This document shows positions 22,638-31,797 of a stretch of DNA of 64,000 nucleotides, piece by piece. The stretch lies in the NCBI RefSeq assembly GCF_003478035.1, contig NZ_QUEP01000001.1, forward strand, positions 186,001 to 250,000, given 5' to 3'. The position numbers and the translations under genes were made by a program. The stretch is from Clostridium sp. OF03-18AA. GTDB lineage: Bacteria > Bacillota > Clostridia > Lachnospirales > Lachnospiraceae. The stretch's first letter is position 1; the number at the start of each line of letters is the position of its first letter. The notes beneath the pieces were generated by a model, which saw nothing but the letters and a program-made list of their open reading frames with translations, had not been told where the DNA came from and did no database searches.

Positions 22638-23483
22638 CTAGTTTGCCGTCTCGTTCTCAAATTTCTCCATGTATTTTTCCTGAATCAGCTTTACGAGTTC
22701 CGGAGCTTTTCCGCCGATCGGAGTTCCGTTCATCTCGCAAGCCGGAGAACAGAATTTTGTGGAGCTGGAGACGATGATCTCATCGGCATCCATGAGTTCC
22801 GCCATTGTGAACGGTGTCTCATCGACCGGGATCCCGTTGTCTTTGCAGATCTGGATGATATGCATTCTTGTGATGCCCGGGAGGATGTAGTGGTCGGTCG
22901 GGTGAGTCTTGAAGATCCCGTCTTTGATGATGGAGACATTGCTGTGGGCGCACTCGGTGACAACATCGCCGCGGTGGAAGACGCATTCCCCGCATCCCAT
23001 GGACTCGGCTTTCTCAGCAGCCATAACGTTCACAAGGAGGTTTAAGGTCTTGATGTTGCAGTGAAGGAACCGGGTATCCTCAACATCGGTGAGCTTCAGG
23101 CGTTTGCTGGAATCTGCCGGTTTTCCCGGTTTCATAAAGATCCAGAGATTCGGCTTTGTGCCTTTTTCCGGGAACTGGTGCTGACGGATCCCGGTTCCGC
23201 GGGTCATCTGCCAGTAGATGAAGATATCGCTGTCGTCCATCTTCGCGAGCATGTCATAGAGGATCGCGGTCAGTTCTTCCCGTGTATAAGGAATCTCGAT
23301 CCTGAGAAGGCCCGCACTGTTGAAAAAGCGGTCGAGATGTTCTTTTAAGGCGAAGATCTTTCCGTTTCTTGCAAGTGTTGCTTCATATACACCGTCCCCG
23401 AAGTAGCAGGCACGGTCATTCATCGGCACGGTCATCTCCTCGAGAGGACCGAATTTCCCATTGTAATATCCAAGTGTTTTCAT
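22638..23483 (-). CDS. dat: D-amino acid aminotransferase (class IV)
   Basis: A 281-residue fold-type IV PLP enzyme. PLP Lys145 is in HCNIKTLNLL, and the substrate-carboxylate trap RGTGIRQHQFP (Arg100, His102) is characteristic of D-amino acid rather than branched-chain aminotransferases. TECAHSNVSII and LPGITR are the cofactor-phosphate segments. It would interconvert D-alanine and D-glutamate for cell-wall synthesis. A single-gene unit on the minus strand with GAGGAAA before ATG. Confidence 0.85.
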   Translation of the reverse strand: MKTLGYYNGKFGPLEEMTVPMNDRACYFGDGVYEATLARNGKIFALKEHLDRFFNSAGLLRIEIPYTREELTAILYDMLAKMDDSDIFIYWQMTRGTGIRQHQFPEKGTKPNLWIFMKPGKPADSSKRLKLTDVEDTRFLHCNIKTLNLLVNVMAAEKAESMGCGECVFHRGDVVTECAHSNVSIIKDGIFKTHPTDHYILPGITRMHIIQICKDNGIPVDETPFTMAELMDADEIIVSSSTKFCSPACEMNGTPIGGKAPELVKLIQEKYMEKFENETAN

Positions 23484-23629
23484 AATGATTTCCTCCTGAA
23501 TTCAAGTGGTTGCGGCACAAGGGCAGGGCTTGTTCCCTTTGTGGTATCATAGCATGAAACGCGGGCGTTGTAAAGAATATGGGGTGAACAGGGTTGTGGA
23601 AACTTCATAAAAAGTTCGGAAATCTTTCG

Positions 23630-23658
23630 TTGTAATATGGCATATTTTCCGGTATAAT
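23630..23658 (+). promoter_or_regulatory. Sigma-A promoter of the alarmone synthetase gene
   Basis: TTGTAA (23630-23635), 17-base spacer, TATAAT (23653-23658). Confidence 0.7.
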
Positions 23659-23738
23659 AGGAATGATCATGAAAAGAAACCACCTGTGCAGAAATGGGTG
23701 GCGAGCATAATATTGAAGGAAAGTGCAGGAAATTACCA

Positions 23739-24470
23739 ATGAACATCAGTATGAACCCAAATGGTGAACTGTACCAGTCGGCTGTCAACGCGCCGGGAGC
23801 GATCGATATCCCGGAGAGCTTTTTAAATGAGGCACGTCAGTTCCGGGAGTTAAATATGCGCTACGCATGCGCGATCCGGGAAGTGAAGACGAAATTGGAA
23901 GTATTGAACGACGATCTCGCAGTTCGGAATCAGAGAAACCCGATCCAGATGATCAAATCCCGAGTGAAAAAGCCGGAGAGCATCATCGAAAAACTCCACA
24001 GAAGAGGATTCCCGATCTCCGTAGAGTCGGTGCGGGAAAATCTCTACGATGTGGCGGGGATCCGCGTGATCTGTTCGTTTGTGGATGATATCTATACCGT
24101 CGCCGAGATGCTGGCGCGACAGGATGATATCAACGTTCTCATGGTAAAAGACTATATCCGCTGCCCGAAGGTCAACGGATACCGCAGCTACCATATGATC
24201 ATCGAAGTTCCGGTATTCTTCTCCGACCGGAGGGAAAACATGCGCGTGGAGGTCCAGATCCGGACGATCGCGATGGACTTCTGGGCAAGTCTGGATCATC
24301 AGATGAAGTATAAGAAGGATGTGGAAGATGCGAGTGAGATCAGCGATGAACTGAAAGAGTGTGCAGAGGTGATCGCACAGACGGATCTTAAAATGCTGGC
24401 GCTCCGCCGGAAAATCGAAGATCGTGAGAGCAGGGAAAATCCCCTCAAGTTTGATAAAGATCTGCCGTAG
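23739..24470 (+). CDS. Small alarmone synthetase (RelA/SpoT synthetase domain only)
   Basis: A 243-residue (p)ppGpp synthetase without hydrolase or regulatory domains. Synthetase landmarks: SRVKKPESIIEKLHRRG, VAGIRVICSFVDDIY, KVNGYRSYHMIIEVP, catalytic Glu in VEVQIRTIAMDFWASLDHQ. It transfers pyrophosphate from ATP to GDP/GTP and makes stress alarmone. An upstream in-frame start at 23694 is less likely; ATG 23739 fits family length. A second copy is at 54399-54989. Single gene with its own promoter. Confidence 0.88.
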   Translation: MNISMNPNGELYQSAVNAPGAIDIPESFLNEARQFRELNMRYACAIREVKTKLEVLNDDLAVRNQRNPIQMIKSRVKKPESIIEKLHRRGFPISVESVRENLYDVAGIRVICSFVDDIYTVAEMLARQDDINVLMVKDYIRCPKVNGYRSYHMIIEVPVFFSDRRENMRVEVQIRTIAMDFWASLDHQMKYKKDVEDASEISDELKECAEVIAQTDLKMLALRRKIEDRESRENPLKFDKDLP

Positions 24471-24564
24471 GCCGAAAAGAACAGCCGGCAGCAGATGCAA
24501 AAAAGAGAAGAGCGGGCAGACGACAAAAGAAAGCTGAGGAAAAAGCTGTTTGTCGAATGCGTCC

Positions 24565-25422
24565 TTAATAGAGATAGCAGCATAGGGTTTCGGTGATCCG
24601 GAACCCTGTTTTTTTGTACAGGGCAAGAGCCGGAGTGTTATTTCCGGCAACCTGAAGGAGGACCGGACGTTTATGATCACCAGAAGCACCGGTGCGGGAT
24701 GAAACCGCGACCGGGGTGTCGGAAACAGTCCGACCGATGTAAAGATCCGTCAGGAGATTTTCGGTGTCTGAAAACAGTCCTACAAGGACAGTCTGTAAAA
24801 ATGAGGTTCCGTATCCTTTTCCACGCTGCGATCTTTCCACTTCAAAACCGTAGAGATAGTAGTGGGACGGGAAGACAGAAAAATTTACGATGGCATGTCC
24901 GGATCGAAAACAGAGTGTCAGGGTCCCGTCGATATCCAGAGTTTCGAGCTGAACATCGGTGAGAAAGCCGGATGGTGCAGCCGCAGATTCCGCATGGTCA
25001 GTTCGCCGGACAGCAGTAGAAAAATCCTCCGGCAGCAGCTCCATCATATGTTCCTCAGAGTCCTGTTCCGCTCCGATCGCCTCAAGGACAGCGGCGGTGT
25101 TCCGGTCTTTCTGATCCACATAGAAGAGCAGTTCGGAATCCTCTGGAAGTTCCTGGATCCCCTGATCCAGAAGCGCAGAGAAGAGTCCCTGACCGCGGAA
25201 TTCCGGATCTGTAAAGGCGGAGCACTCAAACAGAAGGTCGTCCACCGGAACAAAAGCGATGACGGAGACGATGCGCCCGTCGTATTCAGAAAAAAGAAAC
25301 AGGGATGCATCCTCAAAAGGGAAAGAGAGCGAGGTGTGATCGTGAGCTGTGCATGTATTTACCATGGTTTGGATCTGGTCTTTCCGGAAAGAATCTAAAG
25401 AAGAGACGCAGTATGATTTCAT
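24565..25422 (-). CDS. Tandem GNAT acetyltransferase
   Basis: About 285 residues with two GNAT-like halves. The first has the acetyl-CoA loop in DPEFRGQGLFSALLDQ (residues ~75-90); the second has QRGKGYGTSFLQTVL (~200-215) and ends with the ALYKKTGFRITE motif. The enzyme acetylates an amine from acetyl-CoA; the acceptor cannot be predicted. Two ATGs are adjacent; the second (25422) gives better spacing from AGGAGG. Confidence 0.8.
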   Translation of the reverse strand: MKSYCVSSLDSFRKDQIQTMVNTCTAHDHTSLSFPFEDASLFLFSEYDGRIVSVIAFVPVDDLLFECSAFTDPEFRGQGLFSALLDQGIQELPEDSELLFYVDQKDRNTAAVLEAIGAEQDSEEHMMELLPEDFSTAVRRTDHAESAAAPSGFLTDVQLETLDIDGTLTLCFRSGHAIVNFSVFPSHYYLYGFEVERSQRGKGYGTSFLQTVLVGLFSDTENLLTDLYIGRTVSDTPVAVSSRTGASGDHKRPVLLQVAGNNTPALALYKKTGFRITETLCCYLY

Positions 25423-25787
25423 CATAAACCTCCTGTAACTAAGTGGAAAAATCGGTGAAAAACATTCCCTTTCAGGAACAAAGTATGTGGATCCGGCGGG
25501 AGTTTTATCTGCCGGGGATAAAAATGCAGAAGTGAAATGCGGAAGAGAGACAAATTCCGCACCATAGAATCACTGCCGCCATCGTGTTCAGATGAAGATA
25601 AGTATATACAGAAAAATACTTCAATTCAAGGAATTTTCTGTGTTTTTTTCTATTGCCGCCATGCAAAAGGGGTGATAAAATGGTTCCTAGTCTCAAAAAT
25701 GGTTGGACCATTTTATACTGTCTCTCCGCAAGCCTGCGAAGATCGCAGAAAACAGAGACAGAATCTGACAACAGGAGGAAAACAAAA
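25423..25787. other. Intergenic region with hairpins before lrgAB
   Basis: A terminator-like hairpin ACAGAAAA...TTTTCTGT with T-run lies at 25608-25649. AAAATGGT (25677-25684) and ACCATTTT (25707-25714) form an inverted repeat in the lrgA leader and could be an operator or RNA hairpin. No gene is seen. Confidence 0.5.
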
Positions 25788-26147
25788 ATGAAGTACGTGA
25801 AAGAAATTGTGATCATTTTCGGGATCACGATGGTGGGGGAACTCTTGAATATGTTCATTCCGCTGCCGGTTCCCGCCGGAGTGTATGGACTGTTCATTCT
25901 TCTCGGCGGTTTATGCACGAAAGTGATCTCCCTTTCCGATGTGGAAGTGACGGGAAACCTGCTTCTGGATCTGATGCCGGTCATGTTTATTCCGGCCGCT
26001 GTCGGGATCATCGATAAGATCGAAGAGTTAAAAGCCATTATGATCCCGATGCTCATCATCACCTTTGTGACCACTTTCATCGTCATGACCATCACCGGCA
26101 AGACGGCAGAGTGGATCATCAAGAGACAGAAAAAGAGGGAGAAATAG
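25788..26147 (+). CDS. lrgA: Holin-like protein LrgA/CidA family
   Basis: A 119-residue membrane protein with four hydrophobic helices. IVIIFGITMVGELLNMFIPLPVPA and LGGLCTKVISLSDVE are typical LrgA/CidA segments (given here in parts). LrgA works with LrgB in controlling murein hydrolase export, pyruvate uptake or cell lysis. AGGAGG precedes the start. The stop is followed after two bases by lrgB. Confidence 0.88.
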   Translation: MKYVKEIVIIFGITMVGELLNMFIPLPVPAGVYGLFILLGGLCTKVISLSDVEVTGNLLLDLMPVMFIPAAVGIIDKIEELKAIMIPMLIITFVTTFIVMTITGKTAEWIIKRQKKREK

Positions 26148-26149
26148 AA

Positions 26150-26824
26150 ATGTCATTGTACTTTGGAGTATTTATCAGTCTGTTCGCATACCTGATCGGT
26201 ATGAAGTTAAAGAAAAAATTTGGATGGCCAGTGTTAAACCCGCTGCTCGTCGCGATCATCCTTGTGATCGCATTCTTAAAAGCGACCGGGATCAGCTATA
26301 CCGATTACAACACAGGTGCATCCTATATCAGTTATTTTTTGACACCGTCAACGGTTTGTCTTGCAATTCCACTGTATAAGCAGTTAGAATTATTAAAGAA
26401 GAACCTGACAGCAGTCGCAGCAGCGATCACAGCCGGAGTCATCGGAAGTGTCGTCAGCGTCTATGTGATGTCCATGATCTTCCGTCTGGAACATGTCCAC
26501 TATGTTTCCCTGCTTCCGAAGTCCATCACGACAGCGATCGGAATGGGAGTATCGGAGGAAGCCGGCGGGATCGTGACGATGACGATCGTCAGCATCATCC
26601 TGACGGGAATCCTCGGTAATATCGTTGCAGATGGCTGGTTTAAGCTTGTCGGCATCAAGGAACCGATCGCGAAAGGACTGGCACTCGGAACTTCCGCGCA
26701 TGCGATCGGAACCGCAAAGGCCCTGGAGCTCGGTGAGGTAGAAGGTGCGATGAGCAGCCTGTCGATCGCAGTAGCAGGTCTTATGACGGTCGTTGCAGTG
26801 CCGATCATGTCAGGATTGCTCTAA
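26150..26824 (+). CDS. lrgB: LrgB family protein
   Basis: A 224-residue membrane protein with about seven helices. Conserved segments include FLTPSTVCLAIPLYKQ, LLPKSITTAIGMGVSEEAGG and the GTSAHAIGTAKALELGE loop near the C-terminus. It forms the two-gene LrgAB system with the preceding gene. No LytSR regulator is adjacent. Confidence 0.92.
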   Translation: MSLYFGVFISLFAYLIGMKLKKKFGWPVLNPLLVAIILVIAFLKATGISYTDYNTGASYISYFLTPSTVCLAIPLYKQLELLKKNLTAVAAAITAGVIGSVVSVYVMSMIFRLEHVHYVSLLPKSITTAIGMGVSEEAGGIVTMTIVSIILTGILGNIVADGWFKLVGIKEPIAKGLALGTSAHAIGTAKALELGEVEGAMSSLSIAVAGLMTVVAVPIMSGLL

Positions 26825-26852
26825 AATAAAAAGTGCAAAAGGAGAGAAAACC

Positions 26853-28649
26853 ATGGCTGAGAGAGTAAAGAAACGTTCAGAGATCAGAGAACAGGATACC
26901 TGGAAACTGGAGGACATGATCGCATCGCCGGAGAAGTTTGAAGAACTTGCGGACGGAGTGGAAGAGCGGATCCCGGGGTATGAGACATACCGGGGAAAAC
27001 TCGGAAGTTCGGCAGATCTGCTTAAAAGTTACCTGGAATTTGATGAATCGATGGATGAGACGATCTCTCTCCTCTATGCGTATGCGATGCAGAAACGCGA
27101 TCAGGATACCTCTGTCAGCGAGAATCAGGCACTGGTGTCCAGAGTCCAGTCTCTTGCGGTAAAAGCAATGGCTGCTTCGTCCTTCGCCCAGCCGGAGATC
27201 CTGGAGATCCCGGATGAGACGATGAACGGATTCCTGGAAACGGATGAGTTAAAGGCGTATAAACTCCAGATCGAACGTCTGCTCGCGAAAAAACCGCATA
27301 TGCTTTCAGAGAAGGAGGAAGCAATCTTAGCGTCTGCTTCCGAGATCGCGCACACTCCGTCATCGGTATTCTCCTTATTTAATAATGCAGATTTGAAATT
27401 TGACCCGGTTGAGGACGAGAACGGGGAACTCGTTGAGGTGACCCACGCGAGATACGGGAAACTTATCGAGAGCAAAAAGCGGAGTGTCAGAGAGGCGGCT
27501 TTCCATTCCCTCTACAAAGGATACCGCCAGTTTGCGAACACGATCGCGGCAACCTACGAGGGAAATGTCAAGCAGGGAAATTTCTATGCGAGAATGCGTC
27601 AGTATCCGTCGGCAAGAGCCATGTACCTTGCGGAAAACGAGATCCCGGAGCGTGTTTACGATAACCTCCTGGAATCAGTCCATGATGCGCTCCCGCTGCT
27701 GCACCGGTATATGGGATTCCGGAAAAAATGCCTGGACCTTCCGGAGCTGCACATGTATGATCTCTACGTGCCGCTCACGGATGAGTATGAGAAAACGTAC
27801 TCCTACAAAGAGGCACAGGAACTGATCCTGAAGGCATTAAAACCTCTCGGAGAGGAATATTTAAACCTCTTAAAGAATGGTTTCGGGAACCGCTGGATCG
27901 ATGTCTATGAAAATGAGGGAAAGCGGAGCGGAGCCTACTCGAACTGCGTTTACGGCGTGCATCCGTACGTGCTGATGAGCTTTGACGGAACGCTGGATTC
28001 CGTCCTCACCCTGGCACATGAGATGGGACATTCGATCCACTCCTGGTACTCCAATGCCAACCAGACCTACACGTATGCCGGATATAAGATCTTTGTGGCG
28101 GAGGTTGCATCGACCTGCAATGAGATCCTGATCTTAAACTATATGATCAATGAGACGAAGGACAGGAAGGAGAAGTTTTACCTCATCAACCAGCTCGCTG
28201 AGCGTTTCCGCACAACGCTGTTCCGCCAGGCGATGTTCGCGGAATTTGAGGCAGAGACTTACCAGCTTTCCTGGAGCGGGACTCCTCTCACAAAAGATTT
28301 GCTCTGCAGTCTTTACCATGAGCTGAATTCGGAGTATTATGGAGAAGAGACTGTGATCGATGAGGACATTGATCATGAGTGGGAGCGGATCCCACACTTC
28401 TACATGCAGTTTTATGTCTACCAGTACGCGACAGGATTTTCCGCGGCGATGGCGATCGCAAGGCGGATCCTTTCTGGGGACGAAAAGACAAAAGAAGGTT
28501 ATTTCCGGTTCTTAAAGGGCGGATGCTCAAAGACGCCGGTGGAGCTTTTAAAGTTAGTCGGGCTTGACATGGAAAAGCCGGATGTCGTCAATGAGGCGAT
28601 GAAGGTGTTTGAAGGACTCATCAAAGAGTTGGAAGGTTCCTTTTCATGA
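26853..28649 (+). CDS. pepF: Oligoendopeptidase F (M3 family)
   Basis: A 598-residue cytosolic zinc peptidase. The active site is LAHEMGHSIHSW (His389, Glu390, His393), with the third ligand Glu in VAEVASTCNEI. Length and the M3B N-terminal helical domain (SEIREQDTWKLEDM) are standard. It cleaves peptides of roughly 7-17 residues. ATG 26853 has AAAGGAG ten bases upstream. It follows lrgB by 28 bases and may be co-transcribed. Confidence 0.95.
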   Translation: MAERVKKRSEIREQDTWKLEDMIASPEKFEELADGVEERIPGYETYRGKLGSSADLLKSYLEFDESMDETISLLYAYAMQKRDQDTSVSENQALVSRVQSLAVKAMAASSFAQPEILEIPDETMNGFLETDELKAYKLQIERLLAKKPHMLSEKEEAILASASEIAHTPSSVFSLFNNADLKFDPVEDENGELVEVTHARYGKLIESKKRSVREAAFHSLYKGYRQFANTIAATYEGNVKQGNFYARMRQYPSARAMYLAENEIPERVYDNLLESVHDALPLLHRYMGFRKKCLDLPELHMYDLYVPLTDEYEKTYSYKEAQELILKALKPLGEEYLNLLKNGFGNRWIDVYENEGKRSGAYSNCVYGVHPYVLMSFDGTLDSVLTLAHEMGHSIHSWYSNANQTYTYAGYKIFVAEVASTCNEILILNYMINETKDRKEKFYLINQLAERFRTTLFRQAMFAEFEAETYQLSWSGTPLTKDLLCSLYHELNSEYYGEETVIDEDIDHEWERIPHFYMQFYVYQYATGFSAAMAIARRILSGDEKTKEGYFRFLKGGCSKTPVELLKLVGLDMEKPDVVNEAMKVFEGLIKELEGSFS

Positions 28650-28651
28650 AC

Positions 28652-28678
28652 GGAAATTTTCTGAACTGAAAATTCCGT
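28652..28678. repeat. Dispersed hairpin repeat, copy 1
   Basis: GGAAATTTTCTGAACTGAAA followed by ATTCCGT. AATTTTC and GAAAATT pair around TGAACT. A nearly identical 26-base copy is at 62274-62299. Lies just after pepF and could act as its terminator, though no T-run follows. Confidence 0.7.
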
Positions 28679-28824
28679 GTGATCAGCTGCGGGGCGGATC
28701 TTGTCAGACCGTCTTCCGGACTGAATTGGTGAGGAGCGGACCGGAGTGGATGGAAAAAAGGAATTGACAGTTTTGCCGGATCTGGCGATCGATCATCCGG
28801 CATGAGGGGAAGAGGCGAGCGGTT

Positions 28825-29592
28825 ATGAGTATTTATGAGGCGATTTTTAACAGATGTTCGGTCCGCGAGTATGAGATGGAGAAACTTGCACCGGAACGGC
28901 TGGAGGCGCTGGAGCGGTATCTGAAAAATATCGCGCTCCTCGATGAGGAGAAAACGGTAAAATTTGAGATCATAGACAATTCAGACGGAAAGCAGAAGAT
29001 CCATGGTCTCTGGAAGGTCGAGGCGCCGTACTATCTTGCCGTCTATTGCGGGAATGACCAGCTGTCCGTGCGGAATGCCGGATATGCGGCTGAGCAGGCA
29101 GTCCTTTACCTCACATCAAAGGAACTCGGAACCTGTTATCTCGGGGCGACGAAGGCCGGAGAGGAGAAAAAAGACGGTCTGAAACGTTTCCTCGTGATTG
29201 CGTTCGGACGGGCTGCGGGACGCCCGTCCCGCGATTCTTCCCTGGCTCACCGCGCTTCCCTTGCGGCGCTCTGCGCGTTCAAGGACGAACCAGGGGAGCA
29301 GGTGAAGGCGATCCTGCGTGCCGCGAGACTCGCTCCGTCCTCATTCAATTCCCAGCCATGGCGCTTTGTCGTCTATTCGGACCGGATCTATATCTTTGCG
29401 AAAAAAACACTCCCGTTTTCCGGAAAAGAAAAGCGCGCCTTTAAGGAATTCAACATCGGCATCATGCTCTCCCACATCATGCTGGCCGCCGAGGAGCTCT
29501 GGATGAACATGGAGACCCAGGTGGAAGACCAGTTCGCGAAGAAAGATTACAAGAACGGGGAATACGTCTGTACGATCATGTTCCACAGTTGA
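28825..29592 (+). CDS. Nitroreductase family protein
   Basis: A 255-residue FMN-type nitroreductase-fold protein. The N-terminal FNRCSVREYE is the classic flavin phosphate-binding start. The second half has ILRAARLAPSSFNSQPWRF, the internal repeat-type motif of the longer anaerobe subgroup, and GIMLSHIMLAAEELWM. It probably reduces a small organic molecule with NAD(P)H; the substrate is unknown. A GGAAGAGGCGAG region precedes the start. Confidence 0.85.
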   Translation: MSIYEAIFNRCSVREYEMEKLAPERLEALERYLKNIALLDEEKTVKFEIIDNSDGKQKIHGLWKVEAPYYLAVYCGNDQLSVRNAGYAAEQAVLYLTSKELGTCYLGATKAGEEKKDGLKRFLVIAFGRAAGRPSRDSSLAHRASLAALCAFKDEPGEQVKAILRAARLAPSSFNSQPWRFVVYSDRIYIFAKKTLPFSGKEKRAFKEFNIGIMLSHIMLAAEELWMNMETQVEDQFAKKDYKNGEYVCTIMFHS

Positions 29593-29910
29593 TAAAAGTA
29601 TAAAAACAGAGAACGGCAGCTGGCGTGGGTACCAGGCGCCTAAGATGCGCACTCGCGCGAAGATGAAGGTTGTCGCAGGCGACCGCGCTCGGCGCGAGAA
29701 TGTGCCGAGGCACATTCCATTTTGTTTAGCAGATGAATTGAACATCATAACGATGCAGAAAAAGACTTCTGTCACAATATTTGAAAAATCTTTGCAAAAT
29801 GCGGAAATTTTTTCAGAACCTATATTTTTACTTGAAACAGAAAAACTCTTATGCTAAAATTGGTAAGAATAAGGTGTTTTAGAAACGTAACTACATCGGA
29901 GGAGGAAACT
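29593..29910 (+). promoter_or_regulatory. Leader and promoter of the pyr operon
   Basis: A promoter is present: TTGAAA (29832-29837), 17-base spacer, TAAAAT (29855-29860) with TGC before the -10. A hairpin AATGTGCC/GGCACATT (29699-29716) upstream probably ends the preceding transcript; other GC-rich inverted pieces lie at 29625-29695. The leader to pyrF is only ~45 bases and holds no PyrR attenuator. Confidence 0.65.
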
Positions 29911-30828
29911 ATGATCAGTCAGCTCATACAGAAGATTCAGAAGACAAAGGCACCGATCTGCGTCGGTCTTGACCCTATGTTAGGTTATATCCCGAACCAT
30001 ATTGTACAGAGAGCATTCAAGGACTTCGGCGAGACCATGGAAGGCGCTGCCGAGGCTGTATGGCAGTTTAATAAAGAAATTATCGATAACACTTATGATT
30101 TGATTCCCTCAGTGAAACCGCAGATTGCAATGTATGAGCAGTTTGGCATTGAGGGTCTTAAAATATATGCCCGCACGATCGAGTATTGCCAGAACAAGGG
30201 ACTCCTTGTGATCGGCGATGTCAAGAGAGGCGATATCGGATCCACTTCCTCCGCGTATGCAGTTGGACATATCGGAAGCGTAAAAGTCGGAAGCAACGTA
30301 TGCCGTGGCTTCAATACAGACTTCATTACCGTAAATCCGTACCTCGGAACAGACGGCATCAAACCGTTCGTCAATGTCTGCAACGATGAAGACAGAGGAC
30401 TTTTTGTTCTCGTTAAAACCTCCAACCCGTCCAGCGGTGAGTTCCAGGACCGTCTTGTAGACGGAAGACCTCTCTATGAGTTAGTCGCTGAGAAGGTCGT
30501 TGAGTGGGGCGAAGCGAGCATGGACGGCGATTACAGCAACGTCGGTGCGGTTGTCGGCGCTACTTATCCGGAGATGAGCAAGATCTTAAGAAAGCTCATG
30601 CCGAAGACTTATTTCCTGGTACCGGGTTACGGTGCACAGGGCGGTACTGCGAAAGACTTAATGCACTGCTTTAACGAAGATGGACTCGGAGCTGTCGTAA
30701 ACTCCTCCCGTGGTATCATCGCAGCTTATAAGCAGGAGAAATATGCGAAATTCGGTCCGGAGCACTTTGCAGAGGCATCCAGACAGGCCGTTATCGACAT
30801 GATCGCAGATATCAATTCTGTATTATAA
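29911..30828 (+). CDS. pyrF: Orotidine-5'-phosphate decarboxylase
   Basis: A 305-residue type-2 OMP decarboxylase, the longer group. Catalytic core VIGDVKRGDIGSTSSAYA contains the DxKxxD charge network. CVGLDPMLGY near the N-terminus and VPGYGAQGG in the phosphate loop are standard. It makes UMP from OMP. ATG 29911 has GGAGGAGG upstream; the frame extends further up without a good start. First gene of pyrF-pyrK-pyrD-pyrE. Confidence 0.96.
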   Translation: MISQLIQKIQKTKAPICVGLDPMLGYIPNHIVQRAFKDFGETMEGAAEAVWQFNKEIIDNTYDLIPSVKPQIAMYEQFGIEGLKIYARTIEYCQNKGLLVIGDVKRGDIGSTSSAYAVGHIGSVKVGSNVCRGFNTDFITVNPYLGTDGIKPFVNVCNDEDRGLFVLVKTSNPSSGEFQDRLVDGRPLYELVAEKVVEWGEASMDGDYSNVGAVVGATYPEMSKILRKLMPKTYFLVPGYGAQGGTAKDLMHCFNEDGLGAVVNSSRGIIAAYKQEKYAKFGPEHFAEASRQAVIDMIADINSVL

Positions 30829-30910
30829 ATGAAAAAACGCAATTGTTCAGAAAAGTATTGTAACCAGAAAAGCTGTACAACTGCGGAATGATCCACATTG
30901 AAAAAATAAT

Positions 30911-30942
30911 CATCAGCCATGGCCATTCGTCCGTGGCTGATG
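30911..30942 (+). promoter_or_regulatory. Hairpin in the pyrF-pyrK gap
   Basis: CATCAGCCATGG pairs with CCGTGGCTGATG (one T-G) around eight bases. It stands just before the pyrK ribosome binding site and lacks a T-run, so it may tune mRNA stability or translation. Confidence 0.55.
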
Positions 30943-30963
30943 TGTTGTAATAAGGAGGGAACC

Positions 30964-31797
30964 ATGGCACAGAAAAAAGTAAACGCTGTGATCCACAGCC
31001 AGGAGAAGCTGGCGGAGGGGATCTACAGCATGTGGCTTGACGCACCGGAGATGGCAGAAGTGGCTGTTCCGGGACAGTTTATCGCTGTTTACACAAATGA
31101 CCCGTCAAAACTTCTTCCGCGTCCGATCAGTATCTGTGAGGCGGACAAGGAGAATGGAAGACTTCGGATCGTTTACCGCATCGCGGGAGCCGGCACAAAG
31201 GAGTTTTCCGAATGCAAGGCAGGCGATACCCTGGATATTATGGGGCCGTTGGGAAATGGATTCCCTTTAAAGAAGAAAAAGGCATTCCTGATCGGCGGAG
31301 GGATCGGAATCCCGCCGATGCTGGAACTCGCGAAGAACCTGGACTGCGAAAAGACAGCAGTCATCGGTTACAGAGATCAGGAGACCTTCCTTGCGGACGA
31401 GCTTCGCAAATATGCTGATGTTGTGATCGCAACGGAGGATGGAAGCGTCGGAACAAAAGGAAATGTCATCGATGCGATCCGCGCGGAGAAGCTCACCGCG
31501 GATATCATCTACGCATGCGGACCGACTCCGATGTTAAAGGCACTGAAAGCCTATGCGATGGAGAACGGGATCGAGTGTTACATTTCCCTGGAAGAGAAGA
31601 TGGCGTGCGGGATCGGTGCCTGTCTTGGCTGCGTATGCCACAGCAAAGACATCGATGAGCACAGCAACGTGAGAAACAAGAGGATCTGCAAGGACGGTCC
31701 GGTCTTCCGCGCCGAAGAGGTAGAGCTCCTGACTCCGGACGAGCAGCGCGAGCGCATCGCCTCCGGCATCATGATCAAAAAGGAGGAACAGGCATGA
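30964..31797 (+). CDS. pyrK: Dihydroorotate dehydrogenase B, electron transfer subunit
   Basis: A 277-residue FAD/2Fe-2S protein that passes electrons from PyrD to NAD+. FAD site LLPRPISICEA, NAD-binding part FLIGGGIGIPPMLELAK and ACGPTPMLKAL, and the cluster-binding Cys in CGIGACLGCVCH plus a fourth Cys in RICKDGPVF are all present. ATG 30964 with AAGGAGG. Its stop overlaps the pyrD start (ATGA), so the two subunits are coupled. Confidence 0.96.
   Translation: MAQKKVNAVIHSQEKLAEGIYSMWLDAPEMAEVAVPGQFIAVYTNDPSKLLPRPISICEADKENGRLRIVYRIAGAGTKEFSECKAGDTLDIMGPLGNGFPLKKKKAFLIGGGIGIPPMLELAKNLDCEKTAVIGYRDQETFLADELRKYADVVIATEDGSVGTKGNVIDAIRAEKLTADIIYACGPTPMLKALKAYAMENGIECYISLEEKMACGIGACLGCVCHSKDIDEHSNVRNKRICKDGPVFRAEEVELLTPDEQRERIASGIMIKKEEQA

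Noticed and set aside
22536-23045. 169-codon plus-strand frame over the aminotransferase gene
   Set aside because: Antisense shadow of dat, whose catalytic motifs are complete on the minus strand.
29861-29910. PyrR-type attenuator before pyrF
   Set aside because: The leader is only about 45 bases with no PyrR binding loop or terminator/antiterminator pair.
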